The notes under the pieces were generated by a model. The model was given only the letters and a program-made list of their open reading frames with translations, had not been told where the DNA came from and did no database searches. The position numbers and the translations under genes were made by a program. DNA of 14,002 nucleotides, from assembly GCA_039914705.1 (NCBI GenBank), contig JBDSOT010000152.1, positions 1 through 14,002 on the forward strand, read 5' to 3'. Source of the stretch: JBDSTW01 sp039914705. GTDB taxonomy: Bacteria > Pseudomonadota > Gammaproteobacteria > SURF-13. Shown here piece after piece: positions 1 to 7,505 of the stretch. Numbering within the stretch: position 1 is the stretch's first letter; each line of letters starts with the position of its first letter.

Positions 1-1121
1 GGGATGATGGAGGCGCGCCAGGTTTGCAGGAACAGGATCACCACCAGCACCACCAGTAGCACGGCCTCCAGCAGGGTTATCACGACCGCCTTGATTGAGT
101 CGCGCACAAAGGTGGTCGGGTCATACACGATGGAGTAATCCACGCCTTGCGGGAAGTTCTTCTTTAGTTCCTCCATGGTTGCGCGCACATCGTCGGAGAG
201 CTGGATGGCGTTGGAGCCGGGTGCCTGGAAGATCGCCACCGCAACGGCGGGTTTGTTATTGAGCAGGCTGCGCAGCGCGTAGTCGGCGGCACCGAGTTCG
301 AGACGCGCCACGTCGGAGAGGCGCGTCACAGCACCGTCGGCACCGGTCTTGATAATGATCTCGCGGAACTGCTCTTCGCTGACGAGCCGTCCTTGCGCGT
401 TCACCGTGAGCTGAAAATCGGCACCCTTGCCATCAGCCGGAAACGGCGGCGCGCCGATAGTGCCCGCCGCCACTTGCAGATTCTGCTCGCGGATGGCGCG
501 CACCACGTCGCCTGGGGTCAGGCTGCGCGCGGCGATCTTTTGCGGATCGAGCCAGACGCGCATCGAATAGTCGCCGCCGCCGAATACTTCCGACTGACCA
601 ACGCCGTTGATACGCGCCAGCACATCCTTGACGTTGAGCACGGCGTAGTTGCGTAGATAAACCGTGTCGTAGCGTTGATCCGGCGACAGCAGATGCACCA
701 CCATGGTGAGGTCGGGTGAGCTTTTTATGGTGGTCACACCGAGCCGGCGTACCTCTTCCGGCAGGCGCGGCAGGGCCTGCGCGACGCGGTTCTGCACCTG
801 CACCTGGGCATTGTCCACATTAGTGCCGAGTTTGAACGTCACCGTGATCTGCATGACGCCGTCGGTCGTAGACTGGGAAGACATATAAAGCATGTCTTCT
901 ACGCCGTTGATCTGTTCTTCCAGCGGCGCGGCCACGGTCTCGGAGATGACCTTGGGATTGGCGCCCGGGTAAACCGCGCGCACTACCACGGAGGGTGGCA
1001 CCACCTCGGGATATTCGCTGATGGGCAGGCGGTTGATGGCCAGCAGGCCGGCCAAGAATATGATAATGGACAGCACAGCTGCAAAGCGCGGCCGGTCGAT
1101 GAAGAAGCGCGAGATATTCAT
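1..1121 (-). CDS. RND (HAE1-type) multidrug efflux inner-membrane pump, 3' part beyond window
   Basis: The frame is open for 373 codons from the ATG at 1121 to the left window edge, so only about the first third of a roughly 1050-residue pump is present. It begins MNISRFFIDRPRFAAVLS, the standard start of AcrB/MexF/OqxB-type proton-driven pumps. Transmembrane helix 1 covers about residues 10-30. A long periplasmic porter region follows (with EYPEVVPPSV, YPGANP, NRVAQALPRLPEEV, GVGQSEVFGGGDYSMRVWLD). A second hydrophobic segment spans about 343-362 and leads into the family motif FLQTWRASIIP at the edge. The protein would sit in the inner membrane and export drugs or other amphiphiles with the adaptor encoded just upstream. 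SPEYPEVVPP-type sequence and the gene pairing resemble the MexF/OqxB branch. The ribosome site is weak (AGAG, 7 nt before the ATG). An inverted-repeat element lies between this gene and its adaptor. Substrates cannot be predicted. Confidence 0.94.
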   Translation of the reverse strand, partial: MNISRFFIDRPRFAAVLSIIIFLAGLLAINRLPISEYPEVVPPSVVVRAVYPGANPKVISETVAAPLEEQINGVEDMLYMSSQSTTDGVMQITVTFKLGTNVDNAQVQVQNRVAQALPRLPEEVRRLGVTTIKSSPDLTMVVHLLSPDQRYDTVYLRNYAVLNVKDVLARINGVGQSEVFGGGDYSMRVWLDPQKIAARSLTPGDVVRAIREQNLQVAAGTIGAPPFPADGKGADFQLTVNAQGRLVSEEQFREIIIKTGADGAVTRLSDVARLELGAADYALRSLLNNKPAVAVAIFQAPGSNAIQLSDDVRATMEELKKNFPQGVDYSIVYDPTTFVRDSIKAVVITLLEAVLLVVLVVILFLQTWRASII

Positions 1122-1251
1122 GGTTGTACTCTATGGATACGGTTCATAAACTATTCTTTGCCTGGTCTAGTGACGGTGTGCCAAGCCATCGGCCAGTGAT
1201 TTGTTATTAATCGTCTTCCATGCGCGGCAGAAGGAGGAGCTTGATTGGACA

Positions 1252-1420
1252 CCCCTCATCCTAGCTTTCTCCCGCAAGGGGAGAAGGGATAAAAACCTTA
1301 GCCCTCAGGGTCGGCGCAAAAGCTAAATCGCCTTTCTCCAAATGAGCAACGAACATTGGGTGCACCGACGGCGTAAATAAACATTCCCTCTCCCCTCGCG
1401 GGAGAGGGTAGGGTGAGGGG
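1252..1420. repeat. Inverted-repeat (MITE/REP-like) element in the adaptor-pump gap
   Basis: The 342-bp gap 1122-1463 has no gene. It contains two arms, 1252-1289 and 1385-1420, that are imperfect inverted copies of each other, with outer ends CCCCTCA and TGAGGGG. Each arm is also a hairpin: TTCTCCC-GCAAG-GGGAGAA at 1267-1285, and CCCTCTCCC-CTCGC-GGGAGAGGG at 1386-1408 (9-bp perfect stem). About 95 bp lie between the arms. The CCCTCACCCTA...CTCCCGC core is, from general knowledge, a common intergenic repeat type in proteobacteria. Flanking TTGAT (left) and ATCAA (right) may extend the inverted repeat. It could act as a structured spacer or attenuator in the efflux mRNA, or simply be a non-autonomous mobile repeat. 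I see nothing else recognisable in 1122-1251 or 1421-1463. Confidence 0.75.
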
Positions 1421-1463
1421 GATCAATAGACAATCTCAATTTTAGTAAGAAGATAATTAAAAC

Positions 1464-2663
1464 CTAGACGGGTCCTTTATCAGTTATTGCGGCAGGCGCT
1501 TCAGCGGGTTTCGCCTCCAGCATATCCACTTGCTGCGGCGTCACGGCATCGCCCGGCTTCACGCGTTGCAGACCATTGACTACAATCAACTCACCGCCCT
1601 TGAGTCCCTGCTTCACGACGCGCAAGCCATCAATCAACGGCCCCAGTTTCACCTCGCGATAGACCGCCTTATTGTCGCTGCCCACCACCAGCACGAATTT
1701 TTTGCTCTGGTCGGTGCCCACAGCCCGGTCGTTGATCAGGCTGGCTTTATAGACACCACTGCCCACCAGTTTCAGCCGCCCGAACAGGCCCGGGGTAAAC
1801 TTACGCTCTTTATTGTCGAACACGGCGCGCGCGCGGATCGTGCCGGTCTGCGGGTTCAGTTCGTTATCGACGAAATCCACATAGCCTTGGTGCGGGAAAC
1901 CTTCTTCATTGGAAAGCCCCAGATAAATCGGATTGCGCTTATCGCGTGAACTGGTCCGCTCGCCGCGTTGACTGAGTTCGCTGTACTTCAGATAGACCTG
2001 CTCGTCGCCCTCGAAGTAGGCGTAGATCGGATCGAGCGACACCACCGTGGTCAGCAGTGTGGACTGCGCTCCGCCACCGGTGACCAGGTTGCCCACGGTT
2101 ACCTCGGTGCGGCTGGTGCGGCCGGCGATGGGCGAGCGGATTTTGGTGTAATCAAGATTGAGCTTTGCCGTAAGCACCGCCGCCTGCGCCGCCTTCACGG
2201 CGGAGTTTGCGTCCTGGCGGCCGCTGGTAAGCTGATCGTATTGCTGTTGAGAAATATATTTCGACTTAAGCAGTTTCTCGGCGCGCGCGAGTTCGCTTTT
2301 GGCCAGGTCGCGCCGGGCCTCGGTGCTGGCCAGTTCAGCCTCAGCACGCGCCAGCTCGGCCTGTAATGGGCGCGCATCAATCTCGAACAGCAGGTCACCC
2401 TGGTTAACCTCGGCACCCTGCTTAAAGTTGACGCTCTCCACATAACCCGAGATGCGCGGCCGTATCTCCACGCGCTCAACGGCCTCCAAGCGACCAGTGA
2501 ATTCATCCCACTCGGTGACATCTTTTTCGATCACCGCCGCCACGCTGACTTGCGGCGGAGGTGGCGGGCCGCCGGGGGGTTGTGACTCGGATTTTCCGCA
2601 AGCGGTGAGAAACAGTGGCGCTGCCAGCAGCAACAAAAGGCTATACGATTTATTCAATCTCAT
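1464..2663 (-). CDS. RND efflux periplasmic adaptor (membrane fusion) lipoprotein, MexE/OqxA-like
   Basis: A 399-residue protein of normal adaptor length. The N-terminus is a lipoprotein signal peptide with lipobox LTAC (Cys22 would be lipidated), followed by a proline-rich linker PPGGPPPPP at 29-37. Next come the first half of the lipoyl/barrel-sandwich domain (about 64-97, with RPRISGYVESVNF and QGDLLFEID), an Ala/Glu/Leu-rich alpha-hairpin (about 99-168), the second lipoyl half (about 172-198, YTKIRSPIAGRTSR), a beta-barrel domain and a membrane-proximal domain. The adaptor would be anchored in the inner membrane and link the RND pump downstream to an outer-membrane channel, which is not encoded in the window. 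Start ATG at 2663 has a good Shine-Dalgarno GGAG 5 nt upstream. It lies only 48 bp behind bioD, with no clear promoter in between, so transcription from the biotin operon is possible. Confidence 0.95.
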   Translation of the reverse strand: MRLNKSYSLLLLLAAPLFLTACGKSESQPPGGPPPPPQVSVAAVIEKDVTEWDEFTGRLEAVERVEIRPRISGYVESVNFKQGAEVNQGDLLFEIDARPLQAELARAEAELASTEARRDLAKSELARAEKLLKSKYISQQQYDQLTSGRQDANSAVKAAQAAVLTAKLNLDYTKIRSPIAGRTSRTEVTVGNLVTGGGAQSTLLTTVVSLDPIYAYFEGDEQVYLKYSELSQRGERTSSRDKRNPIYLGLSNEEGFPHQGYVDFVDNELNPQTGTIRARAVFDNKERKFTPGLFGRLKLVGSGVYKASLINDRAVGTDQSKKFVLVVGSDNKAVYREVKLGPLIDGLRVVKQGLKGGELIVVNGLQRVKPGDAVTPQQVDMLEAKPAEAPAAITDKGPV

Positions 2664-2711
2664 TGTTTCTCCGCTACGCCGCTCCGTGACATTTCGTAAC
2701 CCAAGTTTAAC

Positions 2712-3416
2712 TTATTTTGTAAACCGCTCATGTACGCCCATTAAATTTTCCATAGCTAAGGCCTGGCTAATCCTGCCCGCATCGAAGTGGGGCAGGTGGG
2801 GGGTAATGCCCAATAATGGGGCGGGTATTCTGTTATGCAAGGCCTGGACGTTTGCATCAAATTCAAGATACGACGTATCTATAGTATTCGCCACCCAGCC
2901 GGCCAGGGTCAGGCCATAGCTTACGATACTGTTGCAGGTCAGCAAGGCGTGATTCAGACAGCCCAAGCGCATGCCCACGACGAGAATGACGGGTAAATTC
3001 AGTGCAACAGCCAAATCCACGGTGGTCTCGTGCACATTTATCGGCACCTTCCAACCGCCGACACCTTCCACTATCACGTAATCCGCCTGACTCGAAATCT
3101 TTTCAAAGATCATTTTGAGCGGTGCGATTTCTATAACGCGGCCGCTGGCTTGTGCGGCGATGTGCGGGGCCACCGGTGCGGCAAAGGCGTATGGGTTGAC
3201 ACATTCATAAGGCAGCGGCAGCGAGGCATGACGCATCAGCAATAAGGCGTCGTCATTGCGCAGGCCATTGGGCGTTTGCGTGCAGCCGCTGGCGATGGGT
3301 TTCATGGTCGCCGTGCTGTGACCGCGTGCACCTAAGGCACTAAGCAACCCGGCCGCAATCCAGGTCTTACCCGCGTTCGTATCGGTGCCAGTGACAAAGA
3401 AACCGCGTGCGGTCAT
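2712..3416 (-). CDS. bioD: Dethiobiotin synthetase BioD
   Basis: ATP-dependent cytosolic enzyme that carboxylates 7,8-diaminopelargonate and closes the ureido ring to give dethiobiotin, the penultimate step of biotin synthesis. The protein is 234 residues, close to the usual length of about 225. Visible motifs are the P-loop GTDTNAGKT at 10-18, MKPIASG with the catalytic-type Lys39, VEGVGGW at 117-122, and GMRLGCLNHALLT at 148-160. The chosen ATG is at 3416, one base after the bioC stop TAG. An in-frame upstream extension of 31 codons lies inside bioC and does not look like BioD, so I reject it. The ribosome site is modest (GGGAAA before the ATG). It is the last biotin gene of the operon. The efflux adaptor follows 48 bp downstream. 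Confidence 0.96.
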   Translation of the reverse strand: MTARGFFVTGTDTNAGKTWIAAGLLSALGARGHSTATMKPIASGCTQTPNGLRNDDALLLMRHASLPLPYECVNPYAFAAPVAPHIAAQASGRVIEIAPLKMIFEKISSQADYVIVEGVGGWKVPINVHETTVDLAVALNLPVILVVGMRLGCLNHALLTCNSIVSYGLTLAGWVANTIDTSYLEFDANVQALHNRIPAPLLGITPHLPHFDAGRISQALAMENLMGVHERFTK

Positions 3417-3417
3417 T

Positions 3418-4344
3418 CTAGTTTCCCGGGCGGCGTATTTGGGTAATCGGTATACGTGTGACCCCGGGTTCTTTATTGGTGACCTCGCTGTGTTCCGGTG
3501 CCCAGGCATGACCGTAAACGACCTCGTAACTGGCAGGCAGCAGGCCGTCTCTGCGATACGTTTCGTAGGCGTCGATCATGGCCTTGAGATGATCCTTGCC
3601 GGTCAGCGCAGTACTACGTTCGGCCGTCACGTTATGCGCGCCGATGGCCTTCAGATCGTGCATGAGTTTAAGCACGCTGTCATACGTCAACGTGAAATTT
3701 TCCACGTCCATCACCGGCGCGGCGAAGTGCGCGCGCATCAGCGCGTCGCCGACATCGTGCATGTCGATGAAGGTGTTGATGTGGCTGTAGTCGTCCACTT
3801 GCGACCAACTGCGGCGCAGTTCCTTCAGCGTGTCCGGGCCGAAGGTCGAGAACATCAGCAGGCCGCCAGGTTTGAGTACGCGGCGAAATTCGTTGAAGAT
3901 TAAATCAAGATCGTCACACCATTGCAGCGTGAGATTGGAGAAGATCATATCGGCGCTTGCGCTCTGCAAGGGTAACCGCTCGGCGTCGGCGCACACGAAG
4001 GTTTGACGGCCACCCAGCCATTTAGCGAATCGCGGCACATGTGCTTGGGCCTGCTTGAGCATGGGCATGGCGAGGTCGATGGCGATCACGCGCGCGTTTT
4101 TGTAACGCTGTGCCAGCGCCGCGCTGGCGTGTCCGGTGCCGGCCCCGATGTCGAGAATTATTGCGGGAGACAAGCGCATGAGATCGAGGCGCTCGAGCAT
4201 GCGCGCGCCGACCTCACGCTGTAAAATTGCCGCCTCATCATAGCTTTTTGCGGCGCGTTCGAAGGCACGGCGTAATAACAGTTTATCGAGCCGATGCGGC
4301 TCCTGCGTAGCTGTCTGTTGGGGATTGTTCATTGATAAATTCAT
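3418..4344 (-). CDS. bioC: Malonyl-ACP O-methyltransferase BioC
   Basis: SAM-dependent methyltransferase that masks the free carboxylate of malonyl-ACP as a methyl ester, so that fatty-acid synthesis can extend it to pimeloyl-ACP methyl ester. The protein is 308 residues. The N-terminal BioC signature RRAFERAAKSYDEAAILQREV is at about 25-45. The SAM-binding loop LDIGAGTG is at 64-71, with acidic Asp90 at the end of strand beta2 (VIAIDLAMPM), then SNLTLQWCDD and FSTFGPDTLKEL, both typical of BioC. The first ATG (4344) overlaps bioH by 62 bp. The second ATG (4332, MNNPQQ) shortens this to 50 bp. Neither has a strong Shine-Dalgarno, so the exact start is open. Residues before about 20 look non-conserved. 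Translational coupling to bioH is likely. Confidence 0.95.
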   Translation of the reverse strand: MNLSMNNPQQTATQEPHRLDKLLLRRAFERAAKSYDEAAILQREVGARMLERLDLMRLSPAIILDIGAGTGHASAALAQRYKNARVIAIDLAMPMLKQAQAHVPRFAKWLGGRQTFVCADAERLPLQSASADMIFSNLTLQWCDDLDLIFNEFRRVLKPGGLLMFSTFGPDTLKELRRSWSQVDDYSHINTFIDMHDVGDALMRAHFAAPVMDVENFTLTYDSVLKLMHDLKAIGAHNVTAERSTALTGKDHLKAMIDAYETYRRDGLLPASYEVVYGHAWAPEHSEVTNKEPGVTRIPITQIRRPGN

Positions 4345-5089
4345 TTACGGCCAGCAAAAATTCCTGCGGATGGGAAATAAAGGGCGCGTGGCCTGCGCCC
4401 GGGATGATGTGCAGTTGGGCTGATTTTAACATTATTGCCAGCCTCTCGGCTGCGGCCAGCGGTGCCAGAGTGTCGTGCCGCCCGGCGATTATCAGCACGG
4501 GGCAAATAATGCGCATCAGTTGGGCGCGCAGATCGGTATCACGCAAGATGGCCAGCCCATTGCGCAGTGTATCCGCTGCCGGTTGGCCGTGCGTACGCAG
4601 CTGTGCGTTTAAGCGCCGCAGCGCATTCTGCGCCCGCTCGCTGCCGCGGGTCTGTAAGGCTAAAAAGCGTTTTATAGTCGAGGCATAATCAGCTTCGAGG
4701 TCGTGCGTAAATTTTTCCAGTATCTGTGCGTCCACGCCAGCTTGCCAATCAGCACTTCGCATAAAGCGTGGCGTGGAGGCGATCAGTATTAAACCGGATA
4801 TCCGCTGTGCCTGGCTCAGCGCGGCCTGCATTGCCACCAATCCGCCCAGTGACCAACCCATCCAAATGGCGCGTGCTGGAGCGGCATTCAGCGCCAGCTC
4901 AGTTAGGGTTGCAAGGGAATTATTATTGAGCATGGCACTCTGCCCATAGCCCGGCAGATCGATGCGCGTGACACGGAAATTTTGCGCGAGCGCCTGCGCC
5001 GTTTCACTCCATACACTCGAACCCAATCCCCAGCCGTGCACCAGCACCAGATCGCGCCCGACCCCTTCTGTTTGAGTATGCAAACTCAT
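4283..5089 (-). CDS. bioH: Pimeloyl-ACP methyl ester carboxylesterase BioH
   Basis: Alpha/beta-hydrolase that removes the methyl ester from pimeloyl-ACP methyl ester, ending BioC-BioH pimeloyl synthesis. The protein is 268 residues. Motifs: oxyanion-region HGWGLGSSVW at 18-27, nucleophile elbow GWSLGG with Ser80, acid Asp206 in GRHDTLAP, and base His234 in GAGHAPF. The spacing matches the Ser82/Asp207/His235 triad of the E. coli enzyme. Its ATG overlaps the bioF stop as ATGA (5086-5089), a classic coupling arrangement. The last 20 or so residues (after FINEQ) extend past the usual end and are encoded in the overlap with bioC. Having bioH inside the operon follows Pseudomonas-type organisation, not the detached bioH of E. 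coli. Confidence 0.96.
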   Translation of the reverse strand: MSLHTQTEGVGRDLVLVHGWGLGSSVWSETAQALAQNFRVTRIDLPGYGQSAMLNNNSLATLTELALNAAPARAIWMGWSLGGLVAMQAALSQAQRISGLILIASTPRFMRSADWQAGVDAQILEKFTHDLEADYASTIKRFLALQTRGSERAQNALRRLNAQLRTHGQPAADTLRNGLAILRDTDLRAQLMRIICPVLIIAGRHDTLAPLAAAERLAIMLKSAQLHIIPGAGHAPFISHPQEFLLAVNEFINEQSPTDSYAGAASAR

Positions 5090-6264
5090 TGCCGGGGCTG
5101 CTGGCGCGCGACATCCCCCAAGACCTCCAGCAGGCGATCAATCTGCGCCTCGCTATGTGCGGCGGACAAGGTAATGCGCAGGCGTGACTCGCCCTGGGGA
5201 ACGCTGGGTGGACGAATCGCCGTAACCAGGATGCCGCGCGCTAGTAAGGCCTCGCTCCAGTCCATGGCCGCTTTGCTGTCGCCTATGAGCAAGGGTTGAA
5301 TCGGCGTAGTCGAGGGCAATAGCGGCAGGTTCAACTGTGCGGCCCCTGCCCGGAAATACGCGATCATCTTATACAAGTGTTCACGCCGCCAGCCGTCTTC
5401 CTGCACCAGCCGCAGACTGGCGCGTGCGGCGCATGCCACGGCCGGTGGCAACGCAGTCGTATAGATATAGCTGCGCGCCTGTTGGATCAGGGTTTCTATC
5501 AGTTCATTGCTGCCCGCAACGAACGCCCCGAAGCAACCGAAGGCCTTGCCCAACGTGCCAACCAGTGCATGTACATCCGGAGTTCCTAATAAACCAAAAT
5601 GATCGAGCACGCCACGACCACTTTCGCCCAGCACGCCCAGACCGTGTGCATCGTCAATAATCAGCCAGCTTGAATAATGCTCGGCAAGATCGGCAAGCTC
5701 AGCGATGGGCGCAAGGTCGCCATCCAGGCTGAACACACCATCGCTGGCGATGAGCGTGGTGTGATCCTTGCCTTCATCCGCCGCCAAATTCTGTTTTAAG
5801 GTAACGAGATCAGCGTGCGGATAGCGCTTGAGGCGCGCGCGTGATAAAACCGCAGCATCCAGCAAAGAGGCGTGGTTAAAGCGATCCTGATGCACCACAT
5901 CACCCAATTCCGCAAGCGCACCAATAACCCCAAGGTTGGCCATATAACCGGTAGAAAATAATAGCGCGCGCGGTCGCTCCATAAATGCGGCGAGTTCTTC
6001 CTCAAGGGCGTGGTGTGGCGCCTGATGTCCGCAGACCAGATGCGCAGCGCCGGTGCCAACGCCATATTCGGCGGCGGCTTTTTGCAAGGCTTCCACCACC
6101 AGCGGATGATTCGCCAGACCCAAATAATCATTACTGCAAAAACACAACAGGCGCTTGCCGTCCAGCATAATTTCCGCACCTTGCGCACTTTCCACCACGT
6201 GCCGTGTGCGATAAAGATGCTTTAAACGGCGACTATCCAGATCAGCTGTCAGAGTATTGTTCAT
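5086..6264 (-). CDS. bioF: 8-amino-7-oxononanoate synthase BioF
   Basis: PLP-dependent alpha-oxoamine synthase that condenses pimeloyl-ACP (or -CoA) with alanine to give 8-amino-7-oxononanoate, CO2 and the free carrier. The protein is 392 residues, of family length. Motifs: substrate-side SNDYLGLANHP at 44-54, GTGAAHLVCGH at 70-80, the PLP-ring contacts DDAHGLGVLGESGRG at 204-218 (Asp204, His207), and the Schiff-base lysine in GTLGKAFG (Lys240). The ATG at 6264 has a clear Shine-Dalgarno AAGGGA about 7 nt upstream. It follows bioB after an 82-bp gap in which I see no hairpin or promoter, and overlaps bioH by 4 bp. Confidence 0.97.
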   Translation of the reverse strand: MNNTLTADLDSRRLKHLYRTRHVVESAQGAEIMLDGKRLLCFCSNDYLGLANHPLVVEALQKAAAEYGVGTGAAHLVCGHQAPHHALEEELAAFMERPRALLFSTGYMANLGVIGALAELGDVVHQDRFNHASLLDAAVLSRARLKRYPHADLVTLKQNLAADEGKDHTTLIASDGVFSLDGDLAPIAELADLAEHYSSWLIIDDAHGLGVLGESGRGVLDHFGLLGTPDVHALVGTLGKAFGCFGAFVAGSNELIETLIQQARSYIYTTALPPAVACAARASLRLVQEDGWRREHLYKMIAYFRAGAAQLNLPLLPSTTPIQPLLIGDSKAAMDWSEALLARGILVTAIRPPSVPQGESRLRITLSAAHSEAQIDRLLEVLGDVARQQPRQ

Positions 6265-6346
6265 CGTAAATCCCTTACTGCGCTTTTATCCAAACCAGCA
6301 CCATTGCCACTGGATTCCACTATTTCTGTCACCCTGACGCATGCAG

Positions 6347-7351
6347 CTAAGTAGTGATTATGCCCAGCTTCGCCAACAGTAACTTATCCTGCAACGCCTC
6401 AGGATTTCCCGTCGTCAGCAGCTTGTCGCCGTAAAAAATTGAATTCGCCCCGGCGAGAAAACAAAGCGCCTGTACTGCCTCGGACATATCCTGCCGCCCG
6501 GCGGAGAGGCGCACGCGACTAGTGGGCATAGTGATTCTGGCGGCGGCGATGGTGCGCACAAATTCCAGCGGATCGAGTGCTTCGCTGCCGTGCAAGGGCG
6601 TGCCTTCCACTTGTACTAAATTATTGATCGGTACGCTCTCGGGTTGCGGATCAAGGTTGGCTAATTGTGCGATGAGCGCGGCGCGGCCATGGCGTGTCTC
6701 GCCCATGCCGACGATGCCGCCGCAGCATACATGCATGCCGGCACTGCGTACCTTGTCCAGTGTATCCAAGCGATCCTGATATTCGCGTGTGGTAACGATC
6801 TCGCCGTAAAATTCCGGCGCGGTATCGAGATTATGGTTGTAATAATCGAGTCCGGCCTCTTTCAATTGTTCGGCCTGACCGTCGCGCAACATGCCGAGTG
6901 TGGCGCAGGTCTCCATACCTAAATCACGCACGGCCTTAATCATGTCGATGACGGGTGCCAGGTCTTTCTGTTTCGGCCCGCGCCACGCAGCGCCCATACA
7001 AAAGCGCGTCGCGCCATTGGCCTTGGCGGCGCGCGCGGCTGCTATCACTTCGTTCAGTGGCAACAACGCTTCATTTTGCACGCCAGTCTGATAGCGCGCC
7101 GCCTGCGGACAATAACCGCAGTCTTCCGGACAGCCGCCGGTCTTGATCGAAAGCAGGGTCGAAAGCTGCACCGAATTCGCGTCAAAATGTTCGCGGTGCA
7201 TGACCTGCGCGCGGAACATCAGATCGTTAAATGGCAGATTCAAGAGCATCTCAACAGCCGCAACGCTGACCTTTTTTAACGCGCCCCGGGTTATATTCGT
7301 ATCTTCTATATAAATATCAGACAAGGCTTCCTGGGGTACGCAATGGTTCAT
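6347..7351 (-). CDS. bioB: Biotin synthase BioB
   Basis: Radical SAM enzyme that inserts sulfur into dethiobiotin to make biotin. The protein is 334 residues from the ATG at 7351, which has a good Shine-Dalgarno (AGAAAGG, 9 nt spacing). An in-frame TTG at 7381 would add ten residues, but the Shine-Dalgarno fits the ATG. The [4Fe-4S] cluster motif CPEDCGYC holds Cys74, Cys78 and Cys81. The expected ligands of the sacrificial [2Fe-2S] cluster are all present: Cys118 (RFCMGAAWR), Cys149 (METCATLG), Cys209 (MHVCCGGIVGMGE) and Arg281 (RVRLSAGR). They sit at a constant offset of 21 from the E. coli residues. YNHNLDT and NNLVQVEGTPL are further family motifs. First gene of the operon, divergent from comF, transcribed from the promoter at 7466-7493. 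Confidence 0.98.
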   Translation of the reverse strand: MNHCVPQEALSDIYIEDTNITRGALKKVSVAAVEMLLNLPFNDLMFRAQVMHREHFDANSVQLSTLLSIKTGGCPEDCGYCPQAARYQTGVQNEALLPLNEVIAAARAAKANGATRFCMGAAWRGPKQKDLAPVIDMIKAVRDLGMETCATLGMLRDGQAEQLKEAGLDYYNHNLDTAPEFYGEIVTTREYQDRLDTLDKVRSAGMHVCCGGIVGMGETRHGRAALIAQLANLDPQPESVPINNLVQVEGTPLHGSEALDPLEFVRTIAAARITMPTSRVRLSAGRQDMSEAVQALCFLAGANSIFYGDKLLTTGNPEALQDKLLLAKLGIITT

Positions 7352-7376
7352 AAAAACAGCCCTTTCTGAAAGCAAA

Positions 7377-7389
7377 AACAATGATTGTT
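7377..7389. promoter_or_regulatory. Perfect 13-bp palindrome in bioB leader
   Basis: AACAAT-G-ATTGTT is a perfect inverted repeat with one central base, 25-38 bp upstream of the bioB ATG and inside the predicted 5' leader. It could be an operator or a chance AT-rich palindrome. It does not fit the BirA operator (TTGTAAACC with a distant GGTTTACAA) or the alphaproteobacterial BioR box. Confidence 0.25.
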
Positions 7390-7465
7390 ACAAAGGAATT
7401 TTTGAGACAGGCTAGCATTTAGCAGCGCAGCTCACATAAATATAAATGGCATACTAATCTACGGC

Positions 7466-7493
7466 ATCATAGTCCGTTAGCAAAGGGTGTCAA
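7466..7493 (-). promoter_or_regulatory. Predicted sigma70 promoter for bioB operon
   Basis: On the minus strand there is a perfect -35 TTGACA (7488-7493) and a -10 TATGAT (7466-7471, five of six consensus bases) separated by 16 bp. Transcription would start near 7459, giving a leader of about 107 nt before bioB. The -35 box lies next to the comF Shine-Dalgarno (7496-7500), so the two divergent units share a compact control region. No strong plus-strand promoter is apparent. TTTAGC (7418-7423) with TATAAA (7441-7446) at 17 bp spacing is a weak candidate for comF. Confidence 0.55.
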
Positions 7494-7505
7494 CCGGAGG
7501 TGTAA

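Noticed and set aside
393..888. Plus-strand frames at the left end
   Set aside because: They lie opposite the RND pump gene, whose minus-strand frame is continuous and conserved to the window edge.
1244..1425. CRISPR array or terminator pair
   Set aside because: Only two arms in inverse orientation, no regular spacers, and no T-tract after either hairpin; an inverted-repeat element fits better.
3417..3509. Upstream extension of bioD
   Set aside because: The extra 31 residues are bioC DNA in another frame. The ATG one base after the bioC stop gives a standard BioD N-terminus.
3385..3903. A 172-codon plus-strand frame opposite bioC
   Set aside because: Antisense to bioC, no ribosome site and no family resemblance.
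7352..7505. BirA operator in front of bioB
   Set aside because: No TTGTAAACC/GGTTTACAA halves at the expected distance. TTTGTAACAA near 7390 is only a partial, unpaired resemblance.
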